A stretch of DNA of 64,000 bases from Azospirillum sp. B4 (GTDB lineage Bacteria; Pseudomonadota; Alphaproteobacteria; Azospirillales; Azospirillaceae). The number at the start of each line of letters is the position of its first letter. Within the stretch, counting starts at the first letter, position 1. Shown here piece after piece: positions 56,177 through 63,894 of the stretch. The notes below the pieces were generated by a model. The model was not told the DNA's origin and searched no databases. It saw only the letters and a list, made by a program, of their open reading frames with translations. The DNA lies in NCBI RefSeq assembly GCF_000333275.1, contig NZ_BACU01000079.1:1-64000 (forward strand), in the 5' to 3' direction. Position numbers and translations under genes: made by a program.

Positions 56177-57643
56177 TCATGTTTTGCGAAAAATCCGCAG
56201 GTCCTTGGGCAAGCGCGTGACCAGCCCCCCCACAACCAGCAACAAGGCCGCCACCACGGGCAGGATCGTCAGGAAACTTTGGCGCGCGTGAGCAGACTCA
56301 AGATCGGGCGCCAAGGCGAAGTAGAGGCTGCCGATCAGCGCGGCGCCGGTCGCGGCCCCCAACTGCTGAACGGCCTTCATGGTCCCCGATGCCGCCCCGG
56401 CATGCGCCACGTCGACATCCGACAAGGTCACAGGCCCCAGCGGGCCACCGGTCAACCCCATGCCCGTGCCGGTCACCAGCAAGGCGCCACCAATCACCAT
56501 CAGGGGCGCTTGCGCCAAGATCAAGGCGAACAGCGCCACCAGGCCGGCCAACATGACACCCACACCGATGCCGATAAGACGCAGGCCAATGCGCGGCAGC
56601 GCACGGCGGGCGACGACGCCGATCGCCACCGAGGCGCCCACGGCATAGGGCACATGCACCAAGGCCGTCTCCAGCGGTGAACAGCCCAGGCCGTATTGCA
56701 GCGTCAGGGTCAGGATGAACAACAGCCCGGCCGTCACCGCCTGGAAACAGAGGGAGATGCAAACCCCCACGGTGAAGCCCCGGTTGACGAACAGGCCGGG
56801 ATCCACCAGGGCGGTGCCGGTGACCGACCGCCGCCGAACATGGCGCAGGAACAGCCAACCCAGCACGGGGGCCGCGGCCAACGACGCCAGGCACCACCAA
56901 GGCCAGCCGGCCTCCCTCCCCTGCATCAGCGGCAGGATGACGGCCAGCAAGGTCGCCGCGACCAGCACGGTACCCGGCACATCCACACCGCTGGCCCGGG
57001 ATGATCGGCCGGACGGCAGGACGCGCCACGCGCCGACAAGGCCGGCCACGCCCAGCGGGCCATTGATCAGGAAGATGGGCCGCCAGCCCAGCCCGAACAG
57101 GTCGGCCTCGATCAGCAGGCCGCCCAGGATGGGCCCGAGAACGGCCGCGAGCCCACCCAGAACGCCGAAAATGGCCAGTGCGCCAATGCGCTCCGCCGGC
57201 GGGTACATCACCTGGATCAGCGACATCACCTGGGGCAGCATCAAGGCGGCCGCGGCACCCTGCGCCAGCCGCGACAGCACCAGCATCGCCGGGCTGGCTG
57301 CGGCACCACACAGCAGTGACGTGGCGGTGAAGCCCGCGACGCCCACCATGAACAGGCGGCGGTAGCCATGGGTATCCCCCAGCCGGCCGCCCGTTATCAG
57401 CAGCACGGCGAACGCGACGGCGTAACCGGCCACCATCCATTGCATCGCCGCCGGCCCGGCCCCCAGATCCCGCTGGATGGAGGGCAAGGCGACGTTGACG
57501 ATGGTGAGGTCGATCAGGTCCATCATGAACGCGCCGGCGACGATGACCAGGGCCGCCTTCCGCCGGCCGGGAGACATCGCCGCGGCCTGGTCGATGGCGG
57601 ATATGGCCACGGGCCGTGAACCCCGCGAAGCCCTCGCGATCAT
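56177..57643 (-). CDS. MFS transporter, DHA2-like (14-helix efflux type)
   Basis: This 488-residue permease shows MMDLIDLTIVNVALPSIQRD in helix 1, the motif GGRLGDTHGYRRLFMVG and LGPILGGLLIE (motif C region), which are signs of 14-helix drug-proton antiporters. It could export the aglycone freed from a glycoside. Its ATG overlaps the stop of the SnoaL-like gene (ATGA). Confidence 0.9.
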   Translation of the reverse strand: MIARASRGSRPVAISAIDQAAAMSPGRRKAALVIVAGAFMMDLIDLTIVNVALPSIQRDLGAGPAAMQWMVAGYAVAFAVLLITGGRLGDTHGYRRLFMVGVAGFTATSLLCGAAASPAMLVLSRLAQGAAAALMLPQVMSLIQVMYPPAERIGALAIFGVLGGLAAVLGPILGGLLIEADLFGLGWRPIFLINGPLGVAGLVGAWRVLPSGRSSRASGVDVPGTVLVAATLLAVILPLMQGREAGWPWWCLASLAAAPVLGWLFLRHVRRRSVTGTALVDPGLFVNRGFTVGVCISLCFQAVTAGLLFILTLTLQYGLGCSPLETALVHVPYAVGASVAIGVVARRALPRIGLRLIGIGVGVMLAGLVALFALILAQAPLMVIGGALLVTGTGMGLTGGPLGPVTLSDVDVAHAGAASGTMKAVQQLGAATGAALIGSLYFALAPDLESAHARQSFLTILPVVAALLLVVGGLVTRLPKDLRIFRKT

Positions 57644-58092
57644 TTGGCCCCCGCGCTGAACTCCGCCCATTCCTCAACGATCTTGCCGCAGCGCAGCCGA
57701 TCGTGCTGGGTGATGACGGCGCCGGCCTCCCCGGCCTTGAGCTGGCCACGGAAATGGACCACCCCGACGTCGCCGTCCACGGCCACCGTCTCGATCACGA
57801 AGCGCGAGCCGGGCATGCCGGTCATCTTTTCCCACTGGGCGATGGTGCTGTCGCGGGTGGCGCCGAAGGGCGGGTTGCGCTGGACCATGTCGGCGGCGGC
57901 GAAGGTCTCATAGGCGCCGCGGGCATCCTTGCGAACCAGCAGCTGGGTGGCGAAGTCCTGGAACAGTTTCGCGGAATCATCCCGCTTCAGGGCCTGGCCG
58001 GGGGGACAACCGCCGCCGTCCGCCGCCTGCGCCGTCTCCGCGACGCCCAAGATCCCCATCACGCAGAACACGGCGGCCCGGTACCAACGCAT
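57640..58092 (-). CDS. Secreted SnoaL/NTF2-like protein
   Basis: This 150-residue protein has a signal peptide (MRWYRAAVFCVMGILGVAETAQA) and an NTF2-like cone (LLVRKDARGAYETFAAADMVQRNP ... EWAEFSAGAK). SnoaL-like folds catalyse polyketide or sugar ring reactions, or only bind ligands. Here it may act on a periplasmic keto-glycoside, which is inference. First gene of SnoaL-MFS-Gfo-TIM barrel. Confidence 0.82.
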   Translation of the reverse strand: MRWYRAAVFCVMGILGVAETAQAADGGGCPPGQALKRDDSAKLFQDFATQLLVRKDARGAYETFAAADMVQRNPPFGATRDSTIAQWEKMTGMPGSRFVIETVAVDGDVGVVHFRGQLKAGEAGAVITQHDRLRCGKIVEEWAEFSAGAK

Positions 58093-58153
58093 GTCGCTCC
58101 TCCCCTTTATTGTCGTGGCGGCGCCCAGAAGCGCTTCGCTAGCCATAACATGA

Positions 58154-58175
58154 ATTCAGATTATAATTCTATATG
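58154..58175. promoter_or_regulatory. Operator-like site 5 (SnoaL unit), weak
   Basis: An AT-rich stretch with ATTCT after TTATA, a poor match to the shared palindrome, about 62-83 bases upstream of the SnoaL ATG. Confidence 0.25.
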
Positions 58176-58310
58176 AGATGCACTATGGTGGTCGGGCTGG
58201 CGATATTCCCTCCCATCCCAGCATCCCCCGCCGCCGCCTCTTCCCCTGGGAAGCGGCGGCTTTTTTTCACCGCTTCCGCGCTTTACAAGCACCAAGACTC
58301 CGCCTGTCAT

Positions 58311-58330
58311 AATAAGAATTTTTATTCTTA
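58311..58330. promoter_or_regulatory. Operator-like palindrome, site 6 (carboxylesterase)
   Basis: ATAAGAAT-TTTT-ATTCTTAT is a perfect 8-4-8 inverted repeat, 67 bases before the carboxylesterase ATG. It is the best copy of the shared motif and defines the consensus. Confidence 0.75.
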
Positions 58331-58396
58331 TCAGTTGTCGCATGCCCCGCTTTATTGTAATTCATCACCATTATAAAAAATCGGGAGGCGTCACTC

Positions 58397-59983
58397 ATGA
58401 GGGCGTGCAAGATATTGGCGAGGGCCGTCATCGCGCTGCTGCTGGCGCCGGCTGCCGCGCTGGCACAGCCGACCATCCAACTCAACTCCGGTGAAATCCG
58501 CGGCGCGGAAAAAGGCACGGTCGACGAATTCCTGGGCATCCCCTACGCCCAGGCTCCGGTGGGCGCCCTCCGCTGGCATGATCCCCTGCCGGCCAACGCC
58601 TGGCAGGGTGTCCGTGACGCCACCAAGGCGCCGCCGGCCTGCTATCAAGGCCCACCGGGCAAGTTTGGCCCGATCACCTCGGAGTTCCTGATCCAAGGCC
58701 CGGTGTCGGAGGATTGCCTCTACCTGAACGTCTGGAGGCCTCGCGCGGCCGACGGCAAACTGCCGGTGTTCGTCTACATCCACGGCGGCGGCTTTGGCAG
58801 TGGGTCCGGCACCATCCCGATCTATGAGGGCGGCGGCCTGGCATCCCAGGGAGCGGTCGTCGTCACCATAAACTATCGGCTTGGCGTGTTCGGCTTCCTG
58901 GCCCATCCGGACCTCACCAAAGAGTCAGGCCGGCACAGTTCAGGCAACTACGGCCTGCTGGACATGATCGAGGCCTTGAAATGGGTCCGCGCCAACATCG
59001 CCAAATTTGGCGGCGACCCTGGCAGCGTGACCATCGCCGGCCAGTCCGCCGGTGCCGCCGCGGTCAATGACCTGATCATGTCGCCGCTTGCCAAAGGCCT
59101 GTTTCAACGGGCGGTAGCGCAGAGTGGCTCGGCCATGGGCATCCACATGCCGTCGCTGGCCGAAGCGGAGGCGACGGGCGTCGCGTTCGCGGGGAAGGTG
59201 GGCGCCAAGACGCTGGCCGAATTGCGCGCCATACCAGCCGACGCGCTGCAGCAGGCCGCCAACGTTCCGCCACCAACCCCCGGCGCCAAGCCCGTGAGGC
59301 CGACCATCGTGTTCGCGCCGAACCTGGATGCCGTCATCGTCACCGGGGACCCCGAAGATCCGACGGCTCCGGTGGCGAGCACGGTGCCGCTCATGACCGG
59401 CTTCAATGCCGATGAGGGCACCCTGTTCGGCAACAGCGCGCTGACCGCCGCCGACTTCGCCGCCCTGGTTCGGGAGCGCTATGGCCAATCCGCCGACCGC
59501 TTGCTGGCGGTGTACCCCCACGCCACCGATGCCGAGGCGCGCGCCTCCTACAAGCTGTTGGCGCAGGACCGTTACATGGCTGGCCTGGTCTTGTGGGCCC
59601 AGACGCGGACGGCCACCAGCGGGCAGACCGTTTACACCTACCTTTACGATCATCCGTACCCAGCCACCGGCGATGGCCAGGATTTCGGCGCTTTCCATAC
59701 CGCCGAGGTGCCTTATGTGATGGGCGCCCTGGACAAGGGCGGCCGTATCTTCACCGACCGGGACCGCGCCGTTTCGCGCACGCTCCAAGCCCACTGGCTG
59801 GCGTTCATCAAGAAGGGCGATCCCACCCTCCCCGATGACCCGTGGCCCCGGGTGGCCATCGGCGCGCCCATGGTGATGGGCTTGGGCGATACCACCGGCC
59901 CGCGCCAGGGCGTCTCCAGCGCGGCGCGCTTCGAGGCGTTCAGAGACTACGTCGCCTCCGGTGGCCGGCTTTCGCTTTTTTAA
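58397..59983 (+). CDS. Secreted type-B carboxylesterase
   Basis: This 528-residue esterase has a signal peptide (about 1-24, RAVIALLLAPAAALAQ), the family motif EDCLYLNVWRP, the oxyanion segment FVYIHGGGFGSGSG, the nucleophile Ser in VTIAGQSAGAAAVND (about 218) and a His in FGAFHTAEVPYV. It probably removes acyl groups from plant esters or acylated glycosides in the periplasm before uptake. Confidence 0.93.
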   Translation: MRACKILARAVIALLLAPAAALAQPTIQLNSGEIRGAEKGTVDEFLGIPYAQAPVGALRWHDPLPANAWQGVRDATKAPPACYQGPPGKFGPITSEFLIQGPVSEDCLYLNVWRPRAADGKLPVFVYIHGGGFGSGSGTIPIYEGGGLASQGAVVVTINYRLGVFGFLAHPDLTKESGRHSSGNYGLLDMIEALKWVRANIAKFGGDPGSVTIAGQSAGAAAVNDLIMSPLAKGLFQRAVAQSGSAMGIHMPSLAEAEATGVAFAGKVGAKTLAELRAIPADALQQAANVPPPTPGAKPVRPTIVFAPNLDAVIVTGDPEDPTAPVASTVPLMTGFNADEGTLFGNSALTAADFAALVRERYGQSADRLLAVYPHATDAEARASYKLLAQDRYMAGLVLWAQTRTATSGQTVYTYLYDHPYPATGDGQDFGAFHTAEVPYVMGALDKGGRIFTDRDRAVSRTLQAHWLAFIKKGDPTLPDDPWPRVAIGAPMVMGLGDTTGPRQGVSSAARFEAFRDYVASGGRLSLF

Positions 59984-60023
59984 GCAAGTCGGCGCCGGAA
60001 AGCAGCGGCAGCCCCAATAATAC

Positions 60024-60054
60024 CAGCGGCACGAGACAGTGACTCGTGCCGCTG
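60024..60054 (+). terminator. Stem-loop after the carboxylesterase gene
   Basis: A perfect 12-bp stem (60024-60035 with 60043-60054) with a 7-base loop, 40 bases past the stop. It has no T-run, so its strength as a terminator is uncertain. Confidence 0.6.
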
Positions 60055-60830
60055 CAGGCCCCGACCGGAGCCGCCGGAGCGAGCACCGCCCGGTTAGTAT
60101 AAAGGGACGCGCAGCAAGGACAAGCCTAAGCGGACGGATGTCCGCCGCCCGGCACCTGAGGGCGATGGTCCCGGCCATGGGCGCCACCGCACCTTGATAT
60201 CATGCGGCTGACGGACAGCCCCATCTCCTTCGGATATCAATTGGCGTCTATCGGCAAAGCTGCACCGCCGATATCACGAGGAAGTGTCCCGAACTATCCG
60301 AAACTGCGCCCCCTCACTCCCACTCAATTGTTCCGCCTCACAATAAGCTGTTTTTTTGGCATCACAATCGCCAATTCTACTGCGCCCCATACCGTCACCC
60401 AGACCGTCAGAAAATTCTGCTGTTGATTTTGCTCGCGTTTTCCGCCGCTCCTTAAATTTCCCGCTCTCGAAGACTATCGCGGGCTATCGAGCGAGAAATG
60501 GGCATCCCAGCCGCGTCGATGAAGCACTTCCCGGTCCGGCGTGTCGGACACACTCGGATGGGTCCGTATCCGCCTTTGCCCGAACCGGCGCAGGCGGTAG
60601 CACGCGCCCAGGCCGGAGAGCGCTACGACGCCTTCGTGGCAGCGCTAGAGCGCCGCGACGGACCGACTAAAGACCGGAACTGGCGGTGACACACCCGCGC
60701 ACCAATCAGCGATGGCCGGAACTGGGGACATTCCCGCCTGCCCGTATCGGAGACCTTGAGGTGGATTGCTGTCACTGGAGGGAGCAACTGCAGGAGCAGT
60801 CCACCGCTGCTAGGCCGATGCGGTCTCGTG
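60055..60830. other. Non-coding, island-like stretch with guaA-end copy A
   Basis: No recognisable gene in about 775 bases. It contains the guaA 3'-end copy (60293-60335), runs of T/A unlike the GC-rich DNA to the left, and a plus-strand frame at 60498-60689 (MGIPAASMKHFPVRRVGHTR at its start) of unknown family. Confidence 0.5.
60293..60335 (-). repeat. guaA 3'-end-like repeat A (putative att site)
   Basis: On the minus strand it encodes GTIEWE-stop, the usual C-terminus of GMP synthase, plus about 20 following bases. It matches repeat B at 62893-62936 apart from about four substitutions and one indel. The reading frame upstream is not guaA, so this is a displaced copy of the end only. Confidence 0.65.
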
Positions 60831-61436
60831 TCAGTCTGGCCTCAAGCTAGCCTTAAGCAGGCGAAAGGCGCGGTCGATAAATTCCGAAAGCGGGCGTTCA
60901 GCCTCACTCTTTCGCCAATCCTCGAGCGCCAGCTTCAGCACCCCTATTGCCACCGTCGCGGTCAGGCGAAGCTCGTCACGTCGATCCGGAGCGGGCCAGA
61001 CATTCTCCATGGCCTCAAGCATCGAGCAGGCCATGGCATCGAAACTTCCGCTCTTGCGCGCACGCAGCGCAGGCGAAGAGCGCAGAAGTTTGTCGACGGC
61101 CAAGGAGTCCGGTGTCTCGTATCGTGACGCCAACTTCATGAGGCAGGATCGTGCTGCAGCGATGGGAGCCTGGTCAGGAGACTCTTCGCTGATAGCTGGG
61201 CCGAGCGCCTGCGAGAATCCGCTCCCATAGGAGGAGGACAGGATGTCATCCTTGGACTCGAAATAGGAGAACAAGGTTCGCCGCGCGATCCCGGCGGTCT
61301 GCGCAATCTCGTCGAGCGTAGTCTCTTCAAACCCCTTTTCGACAAACAGCTTCAAACCGACGGTGACGATCCGCTCGTGCGTTTCTTGCCGGTTGCGTTC
61401 CCGCTTGCCGGGCGGCTTCCTTCCAGCCTCGTCCAT
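60831..61436 (-). CDS. TetR-family regulator of the divergent SDR gene
   Basis: This 201-residue protein begins MDEAGRKPPGKRERNRQETH. The HTH lies at about 25-65 (TTLDEIAQTAGIARRTLFSYFE) and a helical ligand domain follows. The start is taken at 61436; the open frame beyond it runs through the operator region. Codon choice is less GC-biased than in the nif region. It diverges from the SDR gene across a 84-base gap holding two 13-bp palindromes. Confidence 0.9.
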   Translation of the reverse strand: MDEAGRKPPGKRERNRQETHERIVTVGLKLFVEKGFEETTLDEIAQTAGIARRTLFSYFESKDDILSSSYGSGFSQALGPAISEESPDQAPIAAARSCLMKLASRYETPDSLAVDKLLRSSPALRARKSGSFDAMACSMLEAMENVWPAPDRRDELRLTATVAIGVLKLALEDWRKSEAERPLSEFIDRAFRLLKASLRPD

Positions 61437-61463
61437 GAATCCGTGGCTCCAGCACTTGAAATG

Positions 61464-61499
61464 TGCACTTAGTGCATTTAAATATATGCACTCGATGCA
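61464..61499. promoter_or_regulatory. Double operator and promoter between TetR and SDR genes
   Basis: Two 13-bp sites of the form TGCAC-N3-(G/A)TGCA: 61464-61476 (TGCACTTAGTGCA, perfect) and 61487-61499 (TGCACTCGATGCA, one mismatch), 23 bases apart. A TTGAAA -35-like box at 61456-61461 and an AT-rich -10 region near 61479-61484 for the SDR gene place the first site between the promoter boxes. Confidence 0.75.
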
Positions 61500-61520
61500 A
61501 ATATTATAGGTGGACTTGCT

Positions 61521-62366
61521 ATGGCTCAAGCAAAAATCTGGTTCGTCACGGGGGCCTCGCGTGGGTTTGGCCACATCTGGACGGAAGCGGCCCTGGAAAG
61601 GGGCGACCGTGTAATCGCGACTGCCCGCGATACACGCGCGCTCGAAGAACTGGCTGAACGATATGGCGAGAACATCCTCGCCCTCGGCTTGGACGTCACC
61701 GATCGCGCCGCAGTCTTCGAGGCGATCCGGAAAGGCCATGAACATTTCGGCCGGCTCGACGTGATCCTGTGTAATGCCGGCTATGGCTATATGAGCACGC
61801 TCGAGGAGATCGTCATCGACGAAGCGCGGGCGAACATCGAAACGAACCTTTTCGGCACCCTCTCGGTCATCCAAGCGGCGTTGCCGATCCTCCGGGTGCA
61901 GCGCAGCGGCCATATTCTCACCATGTCGAGCATCGGCGGGATCGCGAGCTTCCCGACTGGTGGTATTTATCTCGCCACGAAGTTCGCGATCGAAGCGTTG
62001 ACCGAAGCGCTTGCCGGTGAAGTGGCGAGCTTCGGTATCAAGGTCACCGCGATCGAGCCCGGCAGCTTCGCGACCGGGTTTGGCAGCTCCACCAAGATGG
62101 CCCCACAGATGGCCGAGTATGATGATCTCCGGAAAGCGGCTCGCGCTTCCTTCAATCCTGCGATGACCGGCGATCCGCTGGCCACCGTCGATGCCATCAT
62201 GACGCTCGTCGACTCGCAGGCCCCGCCGAACCGGCTCATGCTCGGCAACTGGCTGCTGCCGATGATGAAGAAGGTTTACCAGGGGCGGATCGAAACATGG
62301 GAGAAATGGGCCGACGTCTCCAACGCCGCGCAAGGGACGCCCCCGACAAAGGGTAGACCAGGTTGA
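61521..62366 (+). CDS. SDR-family NAD(P)-dependent oxidoreductase
   Basis: This 281-residue short-chain dehydrogenase has the cofactor motif WFVTGASRGFGHIWTEAALE, the NAG motif in VILCNAGYGYMST, and the catalytic Tyr and Lys in GIYLATKFAIEALTEAL. It resembles retinol-dehydrogenase-like SDRs commonly paired with a divergent TetR repressor in alphaproteobacteria. The product probably acts on a reactive aldehyde or ketone that also induces the TetR. Confidence 0.93.
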   Translation: MAQAKIWFVTGASRGFGHIWTEAALERGDRVIATARDTRALEELAERYGENILALGLDVTDRAAVFEAIRKGHEHFGRLDVILCNAGYGYMSTLEEIVIDEARANIETNLFGTLSVIQAALPILRVQRSGHILTMSSIGGIASFPTGGIYLATKFAIEALTEALAGEVASFGIKVTAIEPGSFATGFGSSTKMAPQMAEYDDLRKAARASFNPAMTGDPLATVDAIMTLVDSQAPPNRLMLGNWLLPMMKKVYQGRIETWEKWADVSNAAQGTPPTKGRPG

Positions 62367-63264
62367 GCGGACGTCCCCACATGGCCAGCGCTCGGACGTG
62401 ATGCCGTAAAGGCGATCAGCTAGCGCCAGGCGGATCAGCAGTTGGGGCGCAAACTGGTGGCCGCGATGAGATCCGCGATGTCGATCGTCTAGTTATGCGC
62501 GCACAAAAGGCGCACTGAGTCAGACGGTCTGATCGGCATCAAAGGATCGCCCCCCGGGCACATCACACTTCGTACCTTACCGCTTGTCCCGACGCAGAGA
62601 CCCGGGGATTCTTTCCTGCACCCTTTGCCATGGCCGCCGCTCTGTGTGTGCCACCCATTGACGAGAAGCGCCAGAGCCACGGCTGCCATCTTCTAGGTGG
62701 GGCGTCGTGCGATTATTCATAAGATCCAACTAGGCGCTCACTCCAGATCGGGCAACTTTGAAAGCCGTGGGAAAGCCACCCAAGTCGTCGGCTATTTCCG
62801 GACAGCGAAGAACCGGCTTGTCCGACAGTCTCCACTGCTATTCAGGGTCTATCGAGACGTCAGAACCGCCCATGCTACGAAACAATACTCCGCAGTATCC
62901 GAAACTACGCTCCCCTCACTCCCACTCGATTGTTCCATAGCCAGCTAGGTCGTTGATCTAGCTGTCTTTTTTGTCTGGCGCCGCTCAAGAAGCCGACTTG
63001 TGGGCCGTCAAAAACATACAGCATTGTTTTTAAAGGGAGATTTCCGCAAAAATTATTTTGCTCGGTTTCGGCAGCTATCGGGATCAATCCCCGCTGTGAG
63101 CCAAATTTTTCGGCCAGCATCAACCTCGCTGCCATCTGCGAAAAGTACCGTCATCGATCACCTTAGCAGATCACAAAGTGAAAATCGAGAACGCCACGGG
63201 GGATGGCCATCGCTCACGGACCCGGCTCTTGCATGTCAGAAAAAGATGTCTTATTTTCTGACGC
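62367..63264. other. Non-coding, island-like stretch with guaA-end copy B
   Basis: No supported gene in 898 bases. It has mixed base composition, the guaA-end repeat B (62893-62936), a TAGCTAGGTCGTTGATCTAGCTG inverted segment just after it (62941-62963, arms CAGCTAG/CTAGCTG) with a T-run following, and AT-rich DNA (63020-63060). Confidence 0.5.
62893..62936 (-). repeat. guaA 3'-end-like repeat B (putative att site)
   Basis: On the minus strand it encodes GTIEWE-stop followed by the same about 20 bases as repeat A. Upstream in that frame a stop lies about 12 codons away (preceding codons read INDLAGY), so intact guaA is not joined here. Together with copy A it frames a 2.6-kb segment holding the TetR/SDR pair. 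Confidence 0.65.
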
Positions 63265-63894
63265 ATGAAGATGATTGCTGCCTCTGTTCCCGATCGGGTG
63301 ATGAAGCGCGTCCGCGCCAGTGGACGCGGCAGCGTATTCACGCCTAGCGACTTCCTCGCCGTTGCCGCTCGCTCGTCTGTCGATCAAGCCCTCTCCCGGC
63401 TCGTCAAGGGTGGCCAGCTTCGCCGGCTCGCACGTGGGCTCTACGACTTCCCCAAGCTGCATCCGAAGCTTGGGGCCCTGTCGCCCGCTCCAGACGATGT
63501 CGCACAGGCGCTCGCCCGGGAGACTGGATCGCAAGTGCAGATCGCAGGCGCGCGGGCAGCGAACGCGCTCGGCCTCTCGACGCAGGTCCCAGCTAAAAGC
63601 ACCTACCTAACCGACGGCCCGTCGCGGCGCGTCGTGCTGGGAAAGCGCGTCGTGGATCTTCGACATGCCTCGCCAAAGCATCTGATCGCACCGGGCAGCC
63701 CGGCCGGCACGGTTGTCCAGGCGCTTCGTCATGTCGGCCCGGTGCGGGCGGCTGATGTCGTGCAGGTTGCCGCTCGACAGCTCTCGGCCAGCGACAAGAA
63801 GACGCTGGCCTCAACCGCGATCCAGGCGCCCGCCTGGATGCGGCCCACGCTCGCCTCGATTGCCAACGCAGCGGTGGCCGATATCGATGGATAA
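63265..63894 (+). CDS. AbiEi/DUF6088-type antitoxin
   Basis: This 209-residue winged-HTH protein begins MKMIAASVPDRVMKRVRASG, with FTPSDFLAVAARSSVDQALSRLVKGGQLRRLARGLYDFP (about 24-62), which is the N-terminal DNA-binding part of AbiEi-like antitoxins of type IV systems. The expected partner is an AbiEii nucleotidyltransferase toxin directly downstream. Such pairs are common on mobile islands. Confidence 0.85.
   Translation: MKMIAASVPDRVMKRVRASGRGSVFTPSDFLAVAARSSVDQALSRLVKGGQLRRLARGLYDFPKLHPKLGALSPAPDDVAQALARETGSQVQIAGARAANALGLSTQVPAKSTYLTDGPSRRVVLGKRVVDLRHASPKHLIAPGSPAGTVVQALRHVGPVRAADVVQVAARQLSASDKKTLASTAIQAPAWMRPTLASIANAAVADIDG

Noticed and set aside
60498-60689. 64-codon frame near guaA repeat A
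   Set aside because: No family recognised and no ribosome site; it could be a remnant of a mobile-element gene but cannot be supported.
62489-62689. Short minus-strand frame after the second SDR gene
   Set aside because: No conserved domain, ribosome site or supporting neighbour; treated as chance.
60336-62892. Complete integrative element between the two guaA-end repeats
   Set aside because: No integrase, relaxase or replication gene lies between them; only a cargo segment can be claimed.
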